The notes: generated from the sequence alone by a model not told the origin. 17,235 bases of DNA from JAAZFF01 sp964405775 (GCA_964405775.1 CAYOPG010000047.1:1-17235), one strand, 5' to 3'; positions 7,441-15,077 are shown, numbered from the stretch's first letter. Numbers and translations: made by a program.

Positions 7441-8312
7441 TGCTTCTTCTCCAGTTCACGCGCCGCCACATCCAAATTGCATTCATGACCCTTGTGGAAA
7501 GAATCATGCGCCCGAGTCTCAGAGCCCTTGTATGCCCTCATGCGCTTCATCATATTGTCGAAGTCAACCTTGTGCCCGTCGAACTCCGGTCCGTCGACGC
7601 AAACGAATTTGATCTCGTCGCCGACCGTCACGCGGCATCCGCCGCACATGCCAGTGCCATCCACCATTATCGTGTTTAGCGAAACGACCGTGTGTATTCC
7701 GTACGGCCGGGTCGTCTCGGCGCAGAACTTCATCATGATGGGCGGACCTATCGCCACCACTTCGTCAGGAGGAGTCGGCGATTCGCAAAGCTCCTTGAGA
7801 GGCACTGTAACGACGCACTTCCTGCCATATGAGCCGTCGTCTGTGCATACGATCACCTCATCCGCAACCGCGCGCATTTCCTTTTCGAATATTATCAGAC
7901 TCTTGTTTCTTGCTCCCAAAACCACAGTGACGTGGTTGCCTGCGGCCTTCTGCGCCTGCACAATCGGGTAAAGCGGAGCGACGCCAATGCCGCCGCCGAC
8001 GCATACGACGCGACCAACCTTGTCTATTTTCGTCGGACGTCCCAGAGGGCCAAGAACGCTTGCTACGCTGTCGCCGACGTTTAGTTGCGCCAACTTGTGT
8101 GTTGTGGCTCCAACGGTCTGGAATACGATGGTTATCGCCCCTGACTCGGGATTTGCATCCGCGATTGTCAGCGGGATCCTCTCGCCAAAATCGACATCGA
8201 CCTGCAAAATAAGGAACTGCCCCGCTTTGCGTTCGCGCGCTATGTGCGGAACCTCAATATCCATGCGCCAGACTTCATCTGACAGCTGTTCTTTTCCTAG
8301 GATTTTATTCAT
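7437..8312 (-). CDS. nfnA: NfnA/SudB-type FAD/[2Fe-2S] oxidoreductase, small subunit
   Basis: The protein has 291 residues, of the ferredoxin-NADP+ reductase superfamily labelled 'sulfide/dihydroorotate dehydrogenase-like'. It shows a flavin-binding ERIPLTI (44-50), a pyridine-nucleotide motif GGGIGVAP (106-113) and a [2Fe-2S] region with Cys223, Cys226 and Cys238 in MCGGC...VCVDGPEFDGH. Only three Cys are obvious, with Asp218 nearby; NfnA proteins are known to use an Asp as fourth ligand, unlike PyrK with four Cys. The start at 8312 is chosen over an upstream in-frame codon because AAGGG lies about 5 nt upstream. Its stop overlaps nfnB's start (ATGA), giving coupled, roughly equal synthesis of the two subunits. 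The complex is cytoplasmic and balances NADH, NADPH and ferredoxin pools in anaerobes. Confidence 0.85.
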   Translation of the reverse strand: MNKILGKEQLSDEVWRMDIEVPHIARERKAGQFLILQVDVDFGERIPLTIADANPESGAITIVFQTVGATTHKLAQLNVGDSVASVLGPLGRPTKIDKVGRVVCVGGGIGVAPLYPIVQAQKAAGNHVTVVLGARNKSLIIFEKEMRAVADEVIVCTDDGSYGRKCVVTVPLKELCESPTPPDEVVAIGPPIMMKFCAETTRPYGIHTVVSLNTIMVDGTGMCGGCRVTVGDEIKFVCVDGPEFDGHKVDFDNMMKRMRAYKGSETRAHDSFHKGHECNLDVAARELEKKQ

Positions 8313-8410
8313 TTCGCCCTTCAATAAAAAGGACCGGTGCAACAATGCACGCGGTCCGATTACAATTCAAAACAGAATTCGCCGCAATCGAGTTGCCGCG
8401 GCGTGCGCGA

Positions 8411-8629
8411 CTAGACACGCTCGACTACAATGCCCTCGTCGACCTCTCTCTTGAGCGTCTCTTCAATGTAGCCTTTGAGGGTAGCCATCGCGTGCGGACA
8501 CGAGCCACATGCACCGCGAAGGCGCAACATGACGGTCTTACCTGCGATCTCTACGATCTCGCAATCCCCGCCGTCAGCCTGAAGCATCTTGCGCATTGCA
8601 TTAACTTTTTCCCTGATCTTCTCTTCCAT
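8411..8629 (-). CDS. NifU C-terminal-domain (Nfu-type) Fe-S scaffold/carrier protein
   Basis: The protein has 72 residues, essentially one NifU C-terminal domain. The diagnostic motif is GACGSCPHAMATLKG, with Cys41 and Cys44 forming the CxxC that holds a transferable cluster between two monomers. The upstream ADGGDCE segment is also typical. The start (8629) is supported by a strong Shine-Dalgarno, GGGGGAGG at 8637-8644, 7 nt away. It sits 98 nt upstream of nfnA, whose product plus NfnB need three Fe-S clusters, so co-expression would place a cluster carrier next to its client. That link is inference from position. Confidence 0.9.
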   Translation of the reverse strand: MEEKIREKVNAMRKMLQADGGDCEIVEIAGKTVMLRLRGACGSCPHAMATLKGYIEETLKREVDEGIVVERV

Positions 8630-8680
8630 AACGCAACCTCCCCCGGGTATGTCCCCCGCCTTGCCGTGCACTAATATTAA

Positions 8681-8754
8681 TGGAGCGGGCGATGGGAATC
8701 GAACCCACGTATGAAGCTTGGGAAGCTTCCATTCTGCCATTGAATTACGCCCGC
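8681..8754 (-). tRNA. tRNA-Gly, anticodon CCC
   Basis: Read on the minus strand, a complete cloverleaf of 74 nt is visible. The acceptor stem is GCGGGCG / CGCCCGC with discriminator T and an encoded CCA. The D-arm has ATTC/GAAT and the anticodon stem is GAAGC/GCTTC around the loop TTCCCAA, giving anticodon CCC. The T-arm has TGGGT-TCGATTC-CCATC. It closely resembles bacterial glycine tRNAs reading GGG. The nfu gene starts 51 nt downstream with no clear terminator between, so the tRNA may be cut from the 5' end of the nfu-nfnAB transcript. Confidence 0.97.
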
Positions 8755-8776
8755 CTTTTACTACTTGAGGTCGCAA

Positions 8777-8805
8777 AGTCTATTAAAAATGGCGATATAT
8801 GTCAA
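8777..8805 (-). promoter_or_regulatory. Sigma70-type promoter for tRNA-Gly and downstream genes
   Basis: On the minus strand, TTGACA (8800-8805) is followed after exactly 17 nt by TAGACT (8777-8782). Transcription would start near 8770, a short leader before the mature tRNA at 8754. The -35 box is perfect, and the -10 matches four of six consensus positions. Confidence 0.75.
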
Positions 8806-8910
8806 CAGAACATTTGGAATCAAGCGGTTCTGAATTCTGTCCGCCATCCCAAACAGAAATAATAACAGTTTGATGCGCCACAGTTATATGTTACGATTGA
8901 GGCCAAATAT

Positions 8911-9579
8911 ATGACTACATTTGCTTACATAATCGCCGCAATTTCCGCATATCTACTCGGTTCCATACCATTCGGGTACCTCGCAGGAATTTCGCGAGGT
9001 GTGGACATCAGAACCGTAGGAAGCGGCAATATCGGAGCCACGAATGTTTACCGAACCTTGGGCAAGAAGCTCGGAATTGCAACGTTCGTGCTGGATGTAT
9101 TCAAGGGTGTCGCCGCAACAAGTGTAATACCGCAATCTGTCTGGTTCATGCTGGGATTCGAAGGCACCGCACCTTTGTACATGGTTATTGCATGCGGTGC
9201 GCTGGTGCTAATCGGACACTCTTTCCCGCTGTTTCTCAATTTCAAAGGCGGCAAAGGCGTGGCAACAGGTCTGGGCGTGACAATTGGCGTGGCACCGCAC
9301 TCGGCCATTCTTGGGCTGGCGGTCTGGATTGCTGTGTTCTTTGCAACCCACTATGTATCGGTTGGCTCTATCATTGCCGCGGCAGTGGTGGGTATAGCCG
9401 TGTGGTTGCTCGACAATTCATACGAACCGGCAAACGTGGTGCCGGCGGTCGTGTCGCTACTAGCTGTGCTCGTGATATTGAAGCACCGCAAAAACATTGC
9501 AAGACTCATTAACGGCAACGAAAACCGCTTTGATTTTTCGAAACGGAAAAAGAACAACGCCGTTTCAAAAAACAATTAA
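8911..9579 (+). CDS. plsY: Glycerol-3-phosphate acyltransferase PlsY
   Basis: The protein has 222 residues and is a multi-pass inner-membrane enzyme that transfers an acyl group from acyl-phosphate to the sn-1 position of glycerol-3-phosphate, the first acylation step in phospholipid synthesis. All three PlsY motifs are visible: SGNIGATNV (38-46), GHSFPLF...FKGGKGVAT (102-119) and the KHRKNIxRLxxGxExR region (191-206). Hydrophobic segments lie near 4-24, 54-74, 90-110, 131-150, 152-168 and 174-190. The tail after 206 is longer than usual and Lys/Asn-rich. GAGG lies 8 nt before the start. gpsA, which makes its substrate, follows after 15 nt, so the two are very likely one operon. Confidence 0.95.
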   Translation: MTTFAYIIAAISAYLLGSIPFGYLAGISRGVDIRTVGSGNIGATNVYRTLGKKLGIATFVLDVFKGVAATSVIPQSVWFMLGFEGTAPLYMVIACGALVLIGHSFPLFLNFKGGKGVATGLGVTIGVAPHSAILGLAVWIAVFFATHYVSVGSIIAAAVVGIAVWLLDNSYEPANVVPAVVSLLAVLVILKHRKNIARLINGNENRFDFSKRKKNNAVSKNN

Positions 9580-9594
9580 ACACGGGAAATTCTC

Positions 9595-10602
9595 ATGGAA
9601 GTCAAACGAAAAGTGTGCATTGTGGGCGATGGAGGCTGGGGCACCGCGCTGGGATTGCTCATGCTTTCCAATGGCTACAAAGTCACAATGTGGGGGCCTT
9701 TCGAGGACTATCTGGAGGAAATCCGCCGCACAGGTGAGAATTCGCGCTACCTGGCAGGAGTAAAAATGCCGCCGGAACAGGAATGGACCTCTTGCGTTGC
9801 GCATGCTGCAGACGGCGCCGAGTTGGTTGTTCTCGCGACTCCCTCCCATTTTTTCAAGAACGTCTGTGAAAAGTTTGCGGGGCTTATACCACCCAAAGCC
9901 GACGTTGTCAGCGTGGCAAAGGGCTTCTGCAAGGAGACCGGCGCACAGCTCACCGCGACCGCGGCGAAGGTGTTGGGTGTCAAAAACGTCGCCGCGCTTT
10001 CGGGACCTTCCCACGCCGAGGAAGTCGCGCGCAATGTGCCGACTGCAGTGGTGGTCGCTTCAAACGACATCGAACAGGCAAAACGAATTCAGCAGATCGT
10101 ATCGGGTCCGTTTTTCCGCATATACACTTCAGACGACACCGTGGGGGTCGAGCTCGGAGGCGCTGTTAAGAACGTGATCGCGTTAGCAGTAGGGATGAGC
10201 GACGGCATGGGCTTTGGCGACAACTCGCGCGCCGCGCTCATAACGCGCGGCCTCGCGGAGATGGCGCGCCTCGGAACGGCTCTGGGCGGCAAGCCCGAGA
10301 CGTTCGCGGGTCTGAGCGGTATCGGAGATCTCGTGGTTACTTGCACGAGCCGCCACAGCCGCAATAGGGGCGTTGGCGAACGACTTGGCAAGGGAGAAAC
10401 CCTTACGGCCATAACGGCAGACATGAAACAAGCCGCCGAAGGCGTATGGAACTGCCCCCTCGTCGTGGATCTTGCAAAAACCAAGAACATAGAAATGCCC
10501 ATCTGCGAGACCGTACAACAAGTGCTGGACGGCAGGATGACCCCGCGCGACGCTGTGACGATGCTTATGGGGCGCGATTCGAAACACGAAGATTTCGCTT
10601 AA
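9595..10602 (+). CDS. gpsA: Glycerol-3-phosphate dehydrogenase [NAD(P)+]
   Basis: The protein has 335 residues, normal for the family. The N-terminal nucleotide-binding loop is GDGGWGTA (11-18). The substrate-domain motifs are SVAKGF (Lys109), LSGPSHAEEV (135-144) and ELGGAVKNVIALAVG with the expected catalytic Lys192. GLSGIGDLVVTCTS followed by SRNR (239-258) is also characteristic. The enzyme reduces dihydroxyacetone phosphate to sn-glycerol-3-phosphate in the cytoplasm, supplying PlsY encoded just upstream. The ribosome-binding sequence is modest (CGGGA about 9 nt upstream), consistent with translation from the plsY transcript. Confidence 0.96.
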   Translation: MEVKRKVCIVGDGGWGTALGLLMLSNGYKVTMWGPFEDYLEEIRRTGENSRYLAGVKMPPEQEWTSCVAHAADGAELVVLATPSHFFKNVCEKFAGLIPPKADVVSVAKGFCKETGAQLTATAAKVLGVKNVAALSGPSHAEEVARNVPTAVVVASNDIEQAKRIQQIVSGPFFRIYTSDDTVGVELGGAVKNVIALAVGMSDGMGFGDNSRAALITRGLAEMARLGTALGGKPETFAGLSGIGDLVVTCTSRHSRNRGVGERLGKGETLTAITADMKQAAEGVWNCPLVVDLAKTKNIEMPICETVQQVLDGRMTPRDAVTMLMGRDSKHEDFA

Positions 10603-10633
10603 CAACCGGGAAATCGATTTCGGCGCAGAAACT

Positions 10634-10702
10634 TGTACCGGTGTTTTATGCTTGTTTTTCTGGTGAAATAGGCCGAAAAATCTTAATTTCCGGTACATTT
10701 TT
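10634..10702 (+). terminator. Nested hairpins and T-run after gpsA (possible terminator)
   Basis: TGTACCGG (10634-10641) and CCGGTACA (10690-10697) are perfect 8-bp inverted repeats, directly followed by TTTTT (10698-10702). Between them TTTTTC-T-GG (10655-10663) can pair with CCGAAAAA (10673-10680) with one bulged T and a 9-nt loop. The outer stem plus T-run resembles an intrinsic terminator, but the long insert makes it unusual. It may be a structured leader or operator region instead. Confidence 0.4.
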
Positions 10703-10773
10703 AGCTAAAAAGCAGGAAGTCAATGAGGCCATGTCTTGTGTAGAATGGTTGCATTAAAGGAGACTGTGTACCG
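10634..10773 (+). promoter_or_regulatory. Three copies of TGTACCG upstream of the 10828 operon
   Basis: TGTACCG occurs at 10634-10640 (+), as its complement CGGTACA at 10691-10697, and again at 10767-10773 (+). All lie in the 225-nt gap between gpsA and the next operon. The middle copy can pair with either flanking copy. They could be half-sites for a regulator (the LacI-family protein at 15074 is a candidate) or arms of two exclusive RNA hairpins. This is pattern only, with no matching consensus known to me. Confidence 0.3.
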
Positions 10774-10827
10774 AATGGAGTCCAGTGACACGTAGCAGAT
10801 TCAAACAATCAGAACATTAAAATAGAT

Positions 10828-11466
10828 ATGAACACAACAATGGGAATTTCAGTCGCTGTCAACGTAGCTGGAAAGTGGCATGACGCATCTGCGCCAGGCG
10901 CATCCTCAGGCTCGTTGTACTTGACGTCGACAGAAAAGGACGGGCCTTTTCACACGGTCAAGGTAAAAAGCGCTGGCGGGTCAGCGTTTAGCGCCGAAAA
11001 GATCAAGGTGACTGTCACGCTTCCATTGCTTAACTACGCTCACGTCCTAATACCCGACTGCGGCCGCCACTACGTGGGTGCCTCGAAGGCGCTCGACATA
11101 CGCGCTGCCGCCTTCCGCGTGTCCGCGCCCAACGCCGGGCATCCTTTCATGGCGCTTGCCGATGAAAGTGGAGGCTTCCTATGCGCGTTTGGCGTGGTGT
11201 CGCCAACTGGCGAGGTTGAAATAAGTCGCAAATTGCCACACATCAGCAGCCGCAAGGCCATGGTGGGGGGAGATCAGCATCTGAGCCAGGAATTCGTTTG
11301 GTCCAACCGCGAGGGCGAAACCAAGGAACTAAAGATCGACCTTTACATGGGCGAAAAATGTCGCACATGGTTCCATGCTCTGCGTGAGTACGCGCAGCGC
11401 ATCAAGGCGAGAGAAGGCATAGAGCAGGCTGGTATTCAGGCGTTGAATATGCAACAGAGGTCATGA
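10828..11466 (+). CDS. N-terminal beta-domain of a glycosidase-like protein (catalytic part missing)
   Basis: The protein has 212 residues, no signal peptide, and mostly beta-strand character. It ends with the stretch KIDLYMGEKCRTWFHALREYAQRIK (split here as KIDLYMG, then WFHALREYAQRIK). In my recollection this pattern closes the N-terminal sandwich of large glycoside-hydrolase-like proteins (GH36/GH31-like architecture), just before the TIM barrel. Here the frame stops about 20 residues later. Codons upstream reach a TGA at 10786 with no better start, and no Shine-Dalgarno precedes ATG 10828. A second Met lies at residue 5. The stop overlaps the next gene as ATGA. I infer that this and the next gene are the two ends of one ancestral protein whose middle was lost. 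A genuine small two-protein arrangement cannot be excluded. Confidence 0.45.
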   Translation: MNTTMGISVAVNVAGKWHDASAPGASSGSLYLTSTEKDGPFHTVKVKSAGGSAFSAEKIKVTVTLPLLNYAHVLIPDCGRHYVGASKALDIRAAAFRVSAPNAGHPFMALADESGGFLCAFGVVSPTGEVEISRKLPHISSRKAMVGGDQHLSQEFVWSNREGETKELKIDLYMGEKCRTWFHALREYAQRIKAREGIEQAGIQALNMQQRS

Positions 11467-11822
11467 AGGAAGAGTATAACCCCGTGGTGGACTTTTCCGC
11501 AGAAAAGCGCGCCTTGATCGCCACCGCTGCCGCTGACGCCGGTGTCCGCCCCGTAGTGGACGCATCAGAGCCGCTCATAGAGGGCGTCAAAGTTATAAAC
11601 AAAGAATCAGAACGCGAAGCCGTGTTGCTCATGAACTGGGGGTTCATCGGCCGCAAGGCCATTGAGTTCGACAACGTCACGGTAACAATCCCGGATGCGG
11701 GAGCCTTCAATGGCGCGTACTCAATTGGTCAGCGCAAGAAGCTTGAGGTCGTAAAGAAAGGCGATACCCTTGTCGTCGATATCGGCGAAATGGTCGAGAG
11801 CGACGTACTGCTTCTGGAATGA
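11463..11822 (+). CDS. C-terminal beta-domain fragment of a glycosidase-like protein
   Basis: The protein has 119 residues with no signal peptide. Its pattern (EAVLLMNWGF, then DNVTVTIPDAG, then GDTLVVDIGEMVESDVLLLE) looks like the C-terminal beta-sandwich that ends many large glycosidase-like proteins, where a 'restored' sugar-processing chain closes with a hydrophobic ..DVLLL. sequence. It contains no catalytic acid motif I can identify. It overlaps the preceding frame by ATGA at 11463-11466, and its own stop overlaps the ceramidase-like gene's start (ATGA, 11819-11822), so all three are translationally coupled. The domain assignment is by resemblance only. If the pair descends from one gene, several hundred residues of barrel are missing between them. 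Confidence 0.4.
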   Translation: MKEEYNPVVDFSAEKRALIATAAADAGVRPVVDASEPLIEGVKVINKESEREAVLLMNWGFIGRKAIEFDNVTVTIPDAGAFNGAYSIGQRKKLEVVKKGDTLVVDIGEMVESDVLLLE

Positions 11823-13114
11823 AAATTAACGGCGAAATGGTCGTCACGGCTGGGTATGGAGTGTCAGACATCACGCCATGGCTTAACGCAGTCGAACTTG
11901 CCGGGTACGGATACGACAAGGCGCGGGTGGCGACGAGCGTCCTCGACCGCCTGCAGGCAGTCGTTGTGACGTTCTCAAGCGCGTCGTCAGGCAGAATCGC
12001 GATCGTCAGTTGCGACCAATTGCAGATCGGGGATGGCGTTGCGGAATATGTTAGGGATCGTGCTTTGCGGGAGTTTGCGATTGCCGGGGATTCGCTTGTT
12101 CTCTTGGCAACGCACAGCCACACGTCGCCATTGACTGGGAACCTGGAAGGGTGCGGAATTGAAAACCCGGAATATGCTTCGTTTGTCGCACACCGCATTG
12201 TAGATGCAATTGCCGCTGCGGTTGCCGATGAAGCCCCGGCTCTAAGCATTGCGACATGCGAGACTACGGTCGAGCCGCCTGTCGCTTTTAACCGCACCGA
12301 TCCGAACGGTTCTATCGACACCCATGTACGGGGCTTTATAATTGAACGCGAGGAATCCCTTTCGATTGCATTGCTCAGCTACGGATGCCATCCGGTAACG
12401 CTTGGTCCGAAGGATTCGGTTTCAGCCGACTACCCCGGGCGTGTCAGAGAAGCTCTTTCCCGGGCAGGGTATCTTCCTTTGTTCGGAACTGGGTTTTGCG
12501 GCGACACTGATCCCGCCTGCAACAAAGGCGCATGGGGCAAGGGAACCGAAGAAACGATTACGGAATATGGGGAGCGGATTGCTGATGCCTTTTTGCGAGG
12601 ACTTCGAGCGAGCGGTCCTATCGGAGTGCCGGCGGCGCACGGAGCAACCGGCGAAGTTCTTTTCGACGACCTTGACCGGAACACAATTGGAGAAATTGCC
12701 GATGGCTTCAGGCGAGGGGTCCAAGTCGGGAGCGCGCACATGCGGGTTATCGACGCCTGGGAGCGCCTGATGTTCGAAAGGCTGGAAAAATCGCTTCAGC
12801 CGTCGCAAGAATTCACGATGCGGATAATCTCCATAGGTGGCGTAGCTCTCGTGGCGCTGCCATTCGAGTGTTTCACCGCAATGGGAGACATCATACGCAG
12901 AGCCGCGCCGGGAGAGGTAGTGCTCGGGCTCGGCTGCGCTGACTGCACCTTGTGTTATCTACCGGTGGAATCGGAGTACGCCAAAGAAAAATCCTACGCC
13001 GCCAGAAGCTCGATCATAATATATAGGACTCCACCGATTAAACGTGGGCAGGCGGAATCGATCGCCACTTTAGCCGCGGAAGAATTACAACGCATCAAGC
13101 GCGGAACCAATTGA
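11819..13114 (+). CDS. Neutral/alkaline ceramidase-like metal-dependent hydrolase
   Basis: The protein has 431 residues, shorter than secreted ceramidases (about 650) but typical of the 'neutral/alkaline non-lysosomal ceramidase N-terminal domain' proteins of Verrucomicrobiota and Planctomycetota. Visible motifs are GVSDITP (14-20), a metal-binding THSHTSP with His99 and His101, GCHPVTLGP with His191, SADYPG (202-207) and GFCGDTDP (225-232, in place of the usual GD.NP). True ceramidases split ceramide into sphingosine and fatty acid. This one lacks a signal peptide, so the substrate may be an intracellular amide rather than host ceramide. It shares an operon with two glycosidase-like fragments, pointing to degradation of a glycosylated substrate, which is inference. 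Confidence 0.75.
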   Translation: MKINGEMVVTAGYGVSDITPWLNAVELAGYGYDKARVATSVLDRLQAVVVTFSSASSGRIAIVSCDQLQIGDGVAEYVRDRALREFAIAGDSLVLLATHSHTSPLTGNLEGCGIENPEYASFVAHRIVDAIAAAVADEAPALSIATCETTVEPPVAFNRTDPNGSIDTHVRGFIIEREESLSIALLSYGCHPVTLGPKDSVSADYPGRVREALSRAGYLPLFGTGFCGDTDPACNKGAWGKGTEETITEYGERIADAFLRGLRASGPIGVPAAHGATGEVLFDDLDRNTIGEIADGFRRGVQVGSAHMRVIDAWERLMFERLEKSLQPSQEFTMRIISIGGVALVALPFECFTAMGDIIRRAAPGEVVLGLGCADCTLCYLPVESEYAKEKSYAARSSIIIYRTPPIKRGQAESIATLAAEELQRIKRGTN

Positions 13115-13224
13115 CTTGGCGCTTGGGCTAATGAAAGCGAGCATTGTTCTGTCACGCTTTGAGTGACTGTGCGGGCAGGCGCATAGAAGGATTTTATAAG
13201 CACATTTACCCACACGCGTCTTCC

Positions 13225-13241
13225 GGCAACCCGCCGTTGCC
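13225..13241 (+). other. Small hairpin upstream of uup
   Basis: GGCAAC (13225-13230) and GTTGCC (13236-13241) form a 6-bp stem around CCGCC. No T-run follows. A further 5-bp stem GTCAC/GTGAC lies at 13151-13167. Either could help end the ceramidase transcript, but neither is a convincing terminator. Confidence 0.25.
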
Positions 13242-13264
13242 TGTAGCACGAGAGTTGCGTTTTA

Positions 13265-13273
13265 TGGTATATT
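13265..13273 (+). promoter_or_regulatory. Extended -10 promoter candidate for uup, predicting a leaderless mRNA
   Basis: TGG followed by TATATT (13268-13273) matches the extended -10 form TGnTATAAT at five of six hexamer bases. Counting 7 nt on puts transcription start at about 13280, one base before the uup ATG at 13281. No Shine-Dalgarno is present before that ATG and no good -35 box is seen. Confidence 0.45.
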
Positions 13274-13280
13274 CAACAGC

Positions 13281-15077
13281 ATGTCATTGATAACACTGCA
13301 TGAAGTTTCCGTTAGTTTTGGTGGATCACCCGTTTTGGATTCGGTCAGCGTAAACATCGAAGCCGGCGAACGTTCGTGCGTGACGGGGCGCAACGGCGAG
13401 GGGAAATCCACCTTGCTTAAGATCATCGCAGGAATAGTCACGCCAGACTCTGGCGAAATAATCCGCAGTTCCGGCTTACGAACCGCATATCTTTCGCAGG
13501 ATGTTCCGTCGGATGTTCCCGGAACCGTGGCGGATATCGTAAACCGCGAAGCCGGAGACGATCACGGCAACGTCCGCCCTACCGCCGCACGCTATCTTTC
13601 GCAGTTGGGCATTGACCCGTCTGTGCAATTCAATTCACTTTCCGGCGGGATGCGGCGCCGCGTAAGACTTGCCGCCGCCATAGCGTCTGAACCCGACATA
13701 TTACTTTTAGACGAGCCAACGAACCACCTCGACATTGAATCTATAGAATGGCTAGAATCGTTCCTCCAACGCGCCAACTGCACATGCCTTTTCGTAACCC
13801 ACGACCGCGCCTTCCTCCTCCGCACGGCAAAACGAGTTTTGGATTTAGACCGCGGTCGTCTAGCTGGTTGGGATTGCGACTATCCCACATTCCTAAAACG
13901 TAAAGCGGCCCTGCTAGATGAAGAGGCTGTCTACTGGGAGCGCAAAGGCAAGAAACTGGCCGTCGAAGAGGAGTGGATTCGCCGCGGCGTGAGGGCGCGC
14001 AGAACAAGAAATGAAGGCCGCGTGGTGGCTCTCGAAGAGTTGCGCGGGGAATTCAGCCGGCGTCGGGCCGAAATGGGAACTAGCAGACTCCAGATAGCGT
14101 CTCCTGAAGCTTCCGGGAGAAAAGTTGTCGAAATAAAAAATGCAAGCTTCACTTACCCCGCCGCCGAGAAGCCCGTGATAAAAGACTTCTCCGCGCTCAT
14201 CATGCGTGGGGAACGGATCGGCATTCTAGGGCGCAACGGCACTGGCAAAACAACGCTGCTTCGTCTGCTCACAGGCTATTTGAAACCTGACAAAGGCTCC
14301 GTGGAGATTGGATCGCGCGTCCGAATATCAGTTTTTGACCAGATCGACAAAACTCTTCGCCCTGACGAGTCCGTATTAGCCAACCTCGCTGAAGGCAAGG
14401 AGGAACTAGTCGTAAACGGAACGCGTAAACACGTTTACGGTTATCTCCAGGACTTCCTGTTTACGCCGGACCGCGCTCGCACTCCCGTCAGCGCGATCTC
14501 GGGCGGGGAGCGCGCGAGGTTGCTACTTGCAAAACTTTTTCTCGATCCGGGCAACCTGCTGGTGATGGACGAACCCACGAACGATCTCGACATTGAAACG
14601 CTGGAGCTACTCGAGGAGCAGCTTCTCGAATACAAAGGCACACTGATACTTGTCAGTCACGACCGCCAATTCATCGACAATGTGGTGACCTCCTCATTTG
14701 TCCTCGAAGGCGACGGCTCCGTCGGCTTCTCCCCCGGCGGTTATGCCGACTGGGCTCGCCAACGCGCATACGCTCAACAGGAGCAAGCGCCGCTCAAAAA
14801 AGAAAAAACGACACAACCAGTATCCACTCAAATACAAACAGGACCGGCTCGCCTTGGATACATGGAAAAGCGGGAACATGCCGCCCTTCCAGAAAAAATC
14901 AAGGCTCTTGAGAAGGAAGTGTCTGATATAAACCAAACTCTGTCCCAGGGAACTATATTCGTAGAGGATCCCGCAGCCGCTAAGTCCTCAACCGAGCGTC
15001 TGCAGGCGGCGCAAATGGATCTGGAGTGTCTTTTGGAACGCTGGATGGAGCTGGAGGAGAGGGCTCATATAAAATGA
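13281..15077 (+). CDS. uup: ABC-F ATPase, Uup type
   Basis: The protein has 598 residues with two ABC cassettes and no membrane segment. Cassette 1 has Walker A GRNGEGKST (36-44), signature LSGGM (120-124), Walker B LLLDEPTNHLD (141-151) and the switch THDR (173-176). The linker (about 200-265) carries WIRRGVRARRTRNEGRV, characteristic of Uup. Cassette 2 has GRNGTGKTT (316-324), ISGGE (406-410) and MDEPTNDLD (429-437). A basic, then coiled-coil C-terminal domain (about 520-598) matches Uup's DNA/ribosome-binding extension. ABC-F proteins act on the ribosomal E-site region; Uup has been linked to translation and to transposon-excision phenotypes. It overlaps the following lacI-type gene by ATGA. 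An antibiotic-resistance role is less likely given the Uup-type linker and tail. Confidence 0.93.
   Translation: MSLITLHEVSVSFGGSPVLDSVSVNIEAGERSCVTGRNGEGKSTLLKIIAGIVTPDSGEIIRSSGLRTAYLSQDVPSDVPGTVADIVNREAGDDHGNVRPTAARYLSQLGIDPSVQFNSLSGGMRRRVRLAAAIASEPDILLLDEPTNHLDIESIEWLESFLQRANCTCLFVTHDRAFLLRTAKRVLDLDRGRLAGWDCDYPTFLKRKAALLDEEAVYWERKGKKLAVEEEWIRRGVRARRTRNEGRVVALEELRGEFSRRRAEMGTSRLQIASPEASGRKVVEIKNASFTYPAAEKPVIKDFSALIMRGERIGILGRNGTGKTTLLRLLTGYLKPDKGSVEIGSRVRISVFDQIDKTLRPDESVLANLAEGKEELVVNGTRKHVYGYLQDFLFTPDRARTPVSAISGGERARLLLAKLFLDPGNLLVMDEPTNDLDIETLELLEEQLLEYKGTLILVSHDRQFIDNVVTSSFVLEGDGSVGFSPGGYADWARQRAYAQQEQAPLKKEKTTQPVSTQIQTGPARLGYMEKREHAALPEKIKALEKEVSDINQTLSQGTIFVEDPAAAKSSTERLQAAQMDLECLLERWMELEERAHIK

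Noticed and set aside
8313..8345. Longer nfnA with 11 extra residues
   Set aside because: AAGGG sits just before the ATG at 8312, and the family starts at this MNKIL-type opening.
10775..10795. Tiny frame MESSDT preceded by AAAGGAG (10756-10762), as a leader peptide
   Set aside because: The spacing of about 12 nt is long, and six codons with no runs of a regulatory amino acid are not evidence of an attenuation peptide. Kept only as a curiosity.
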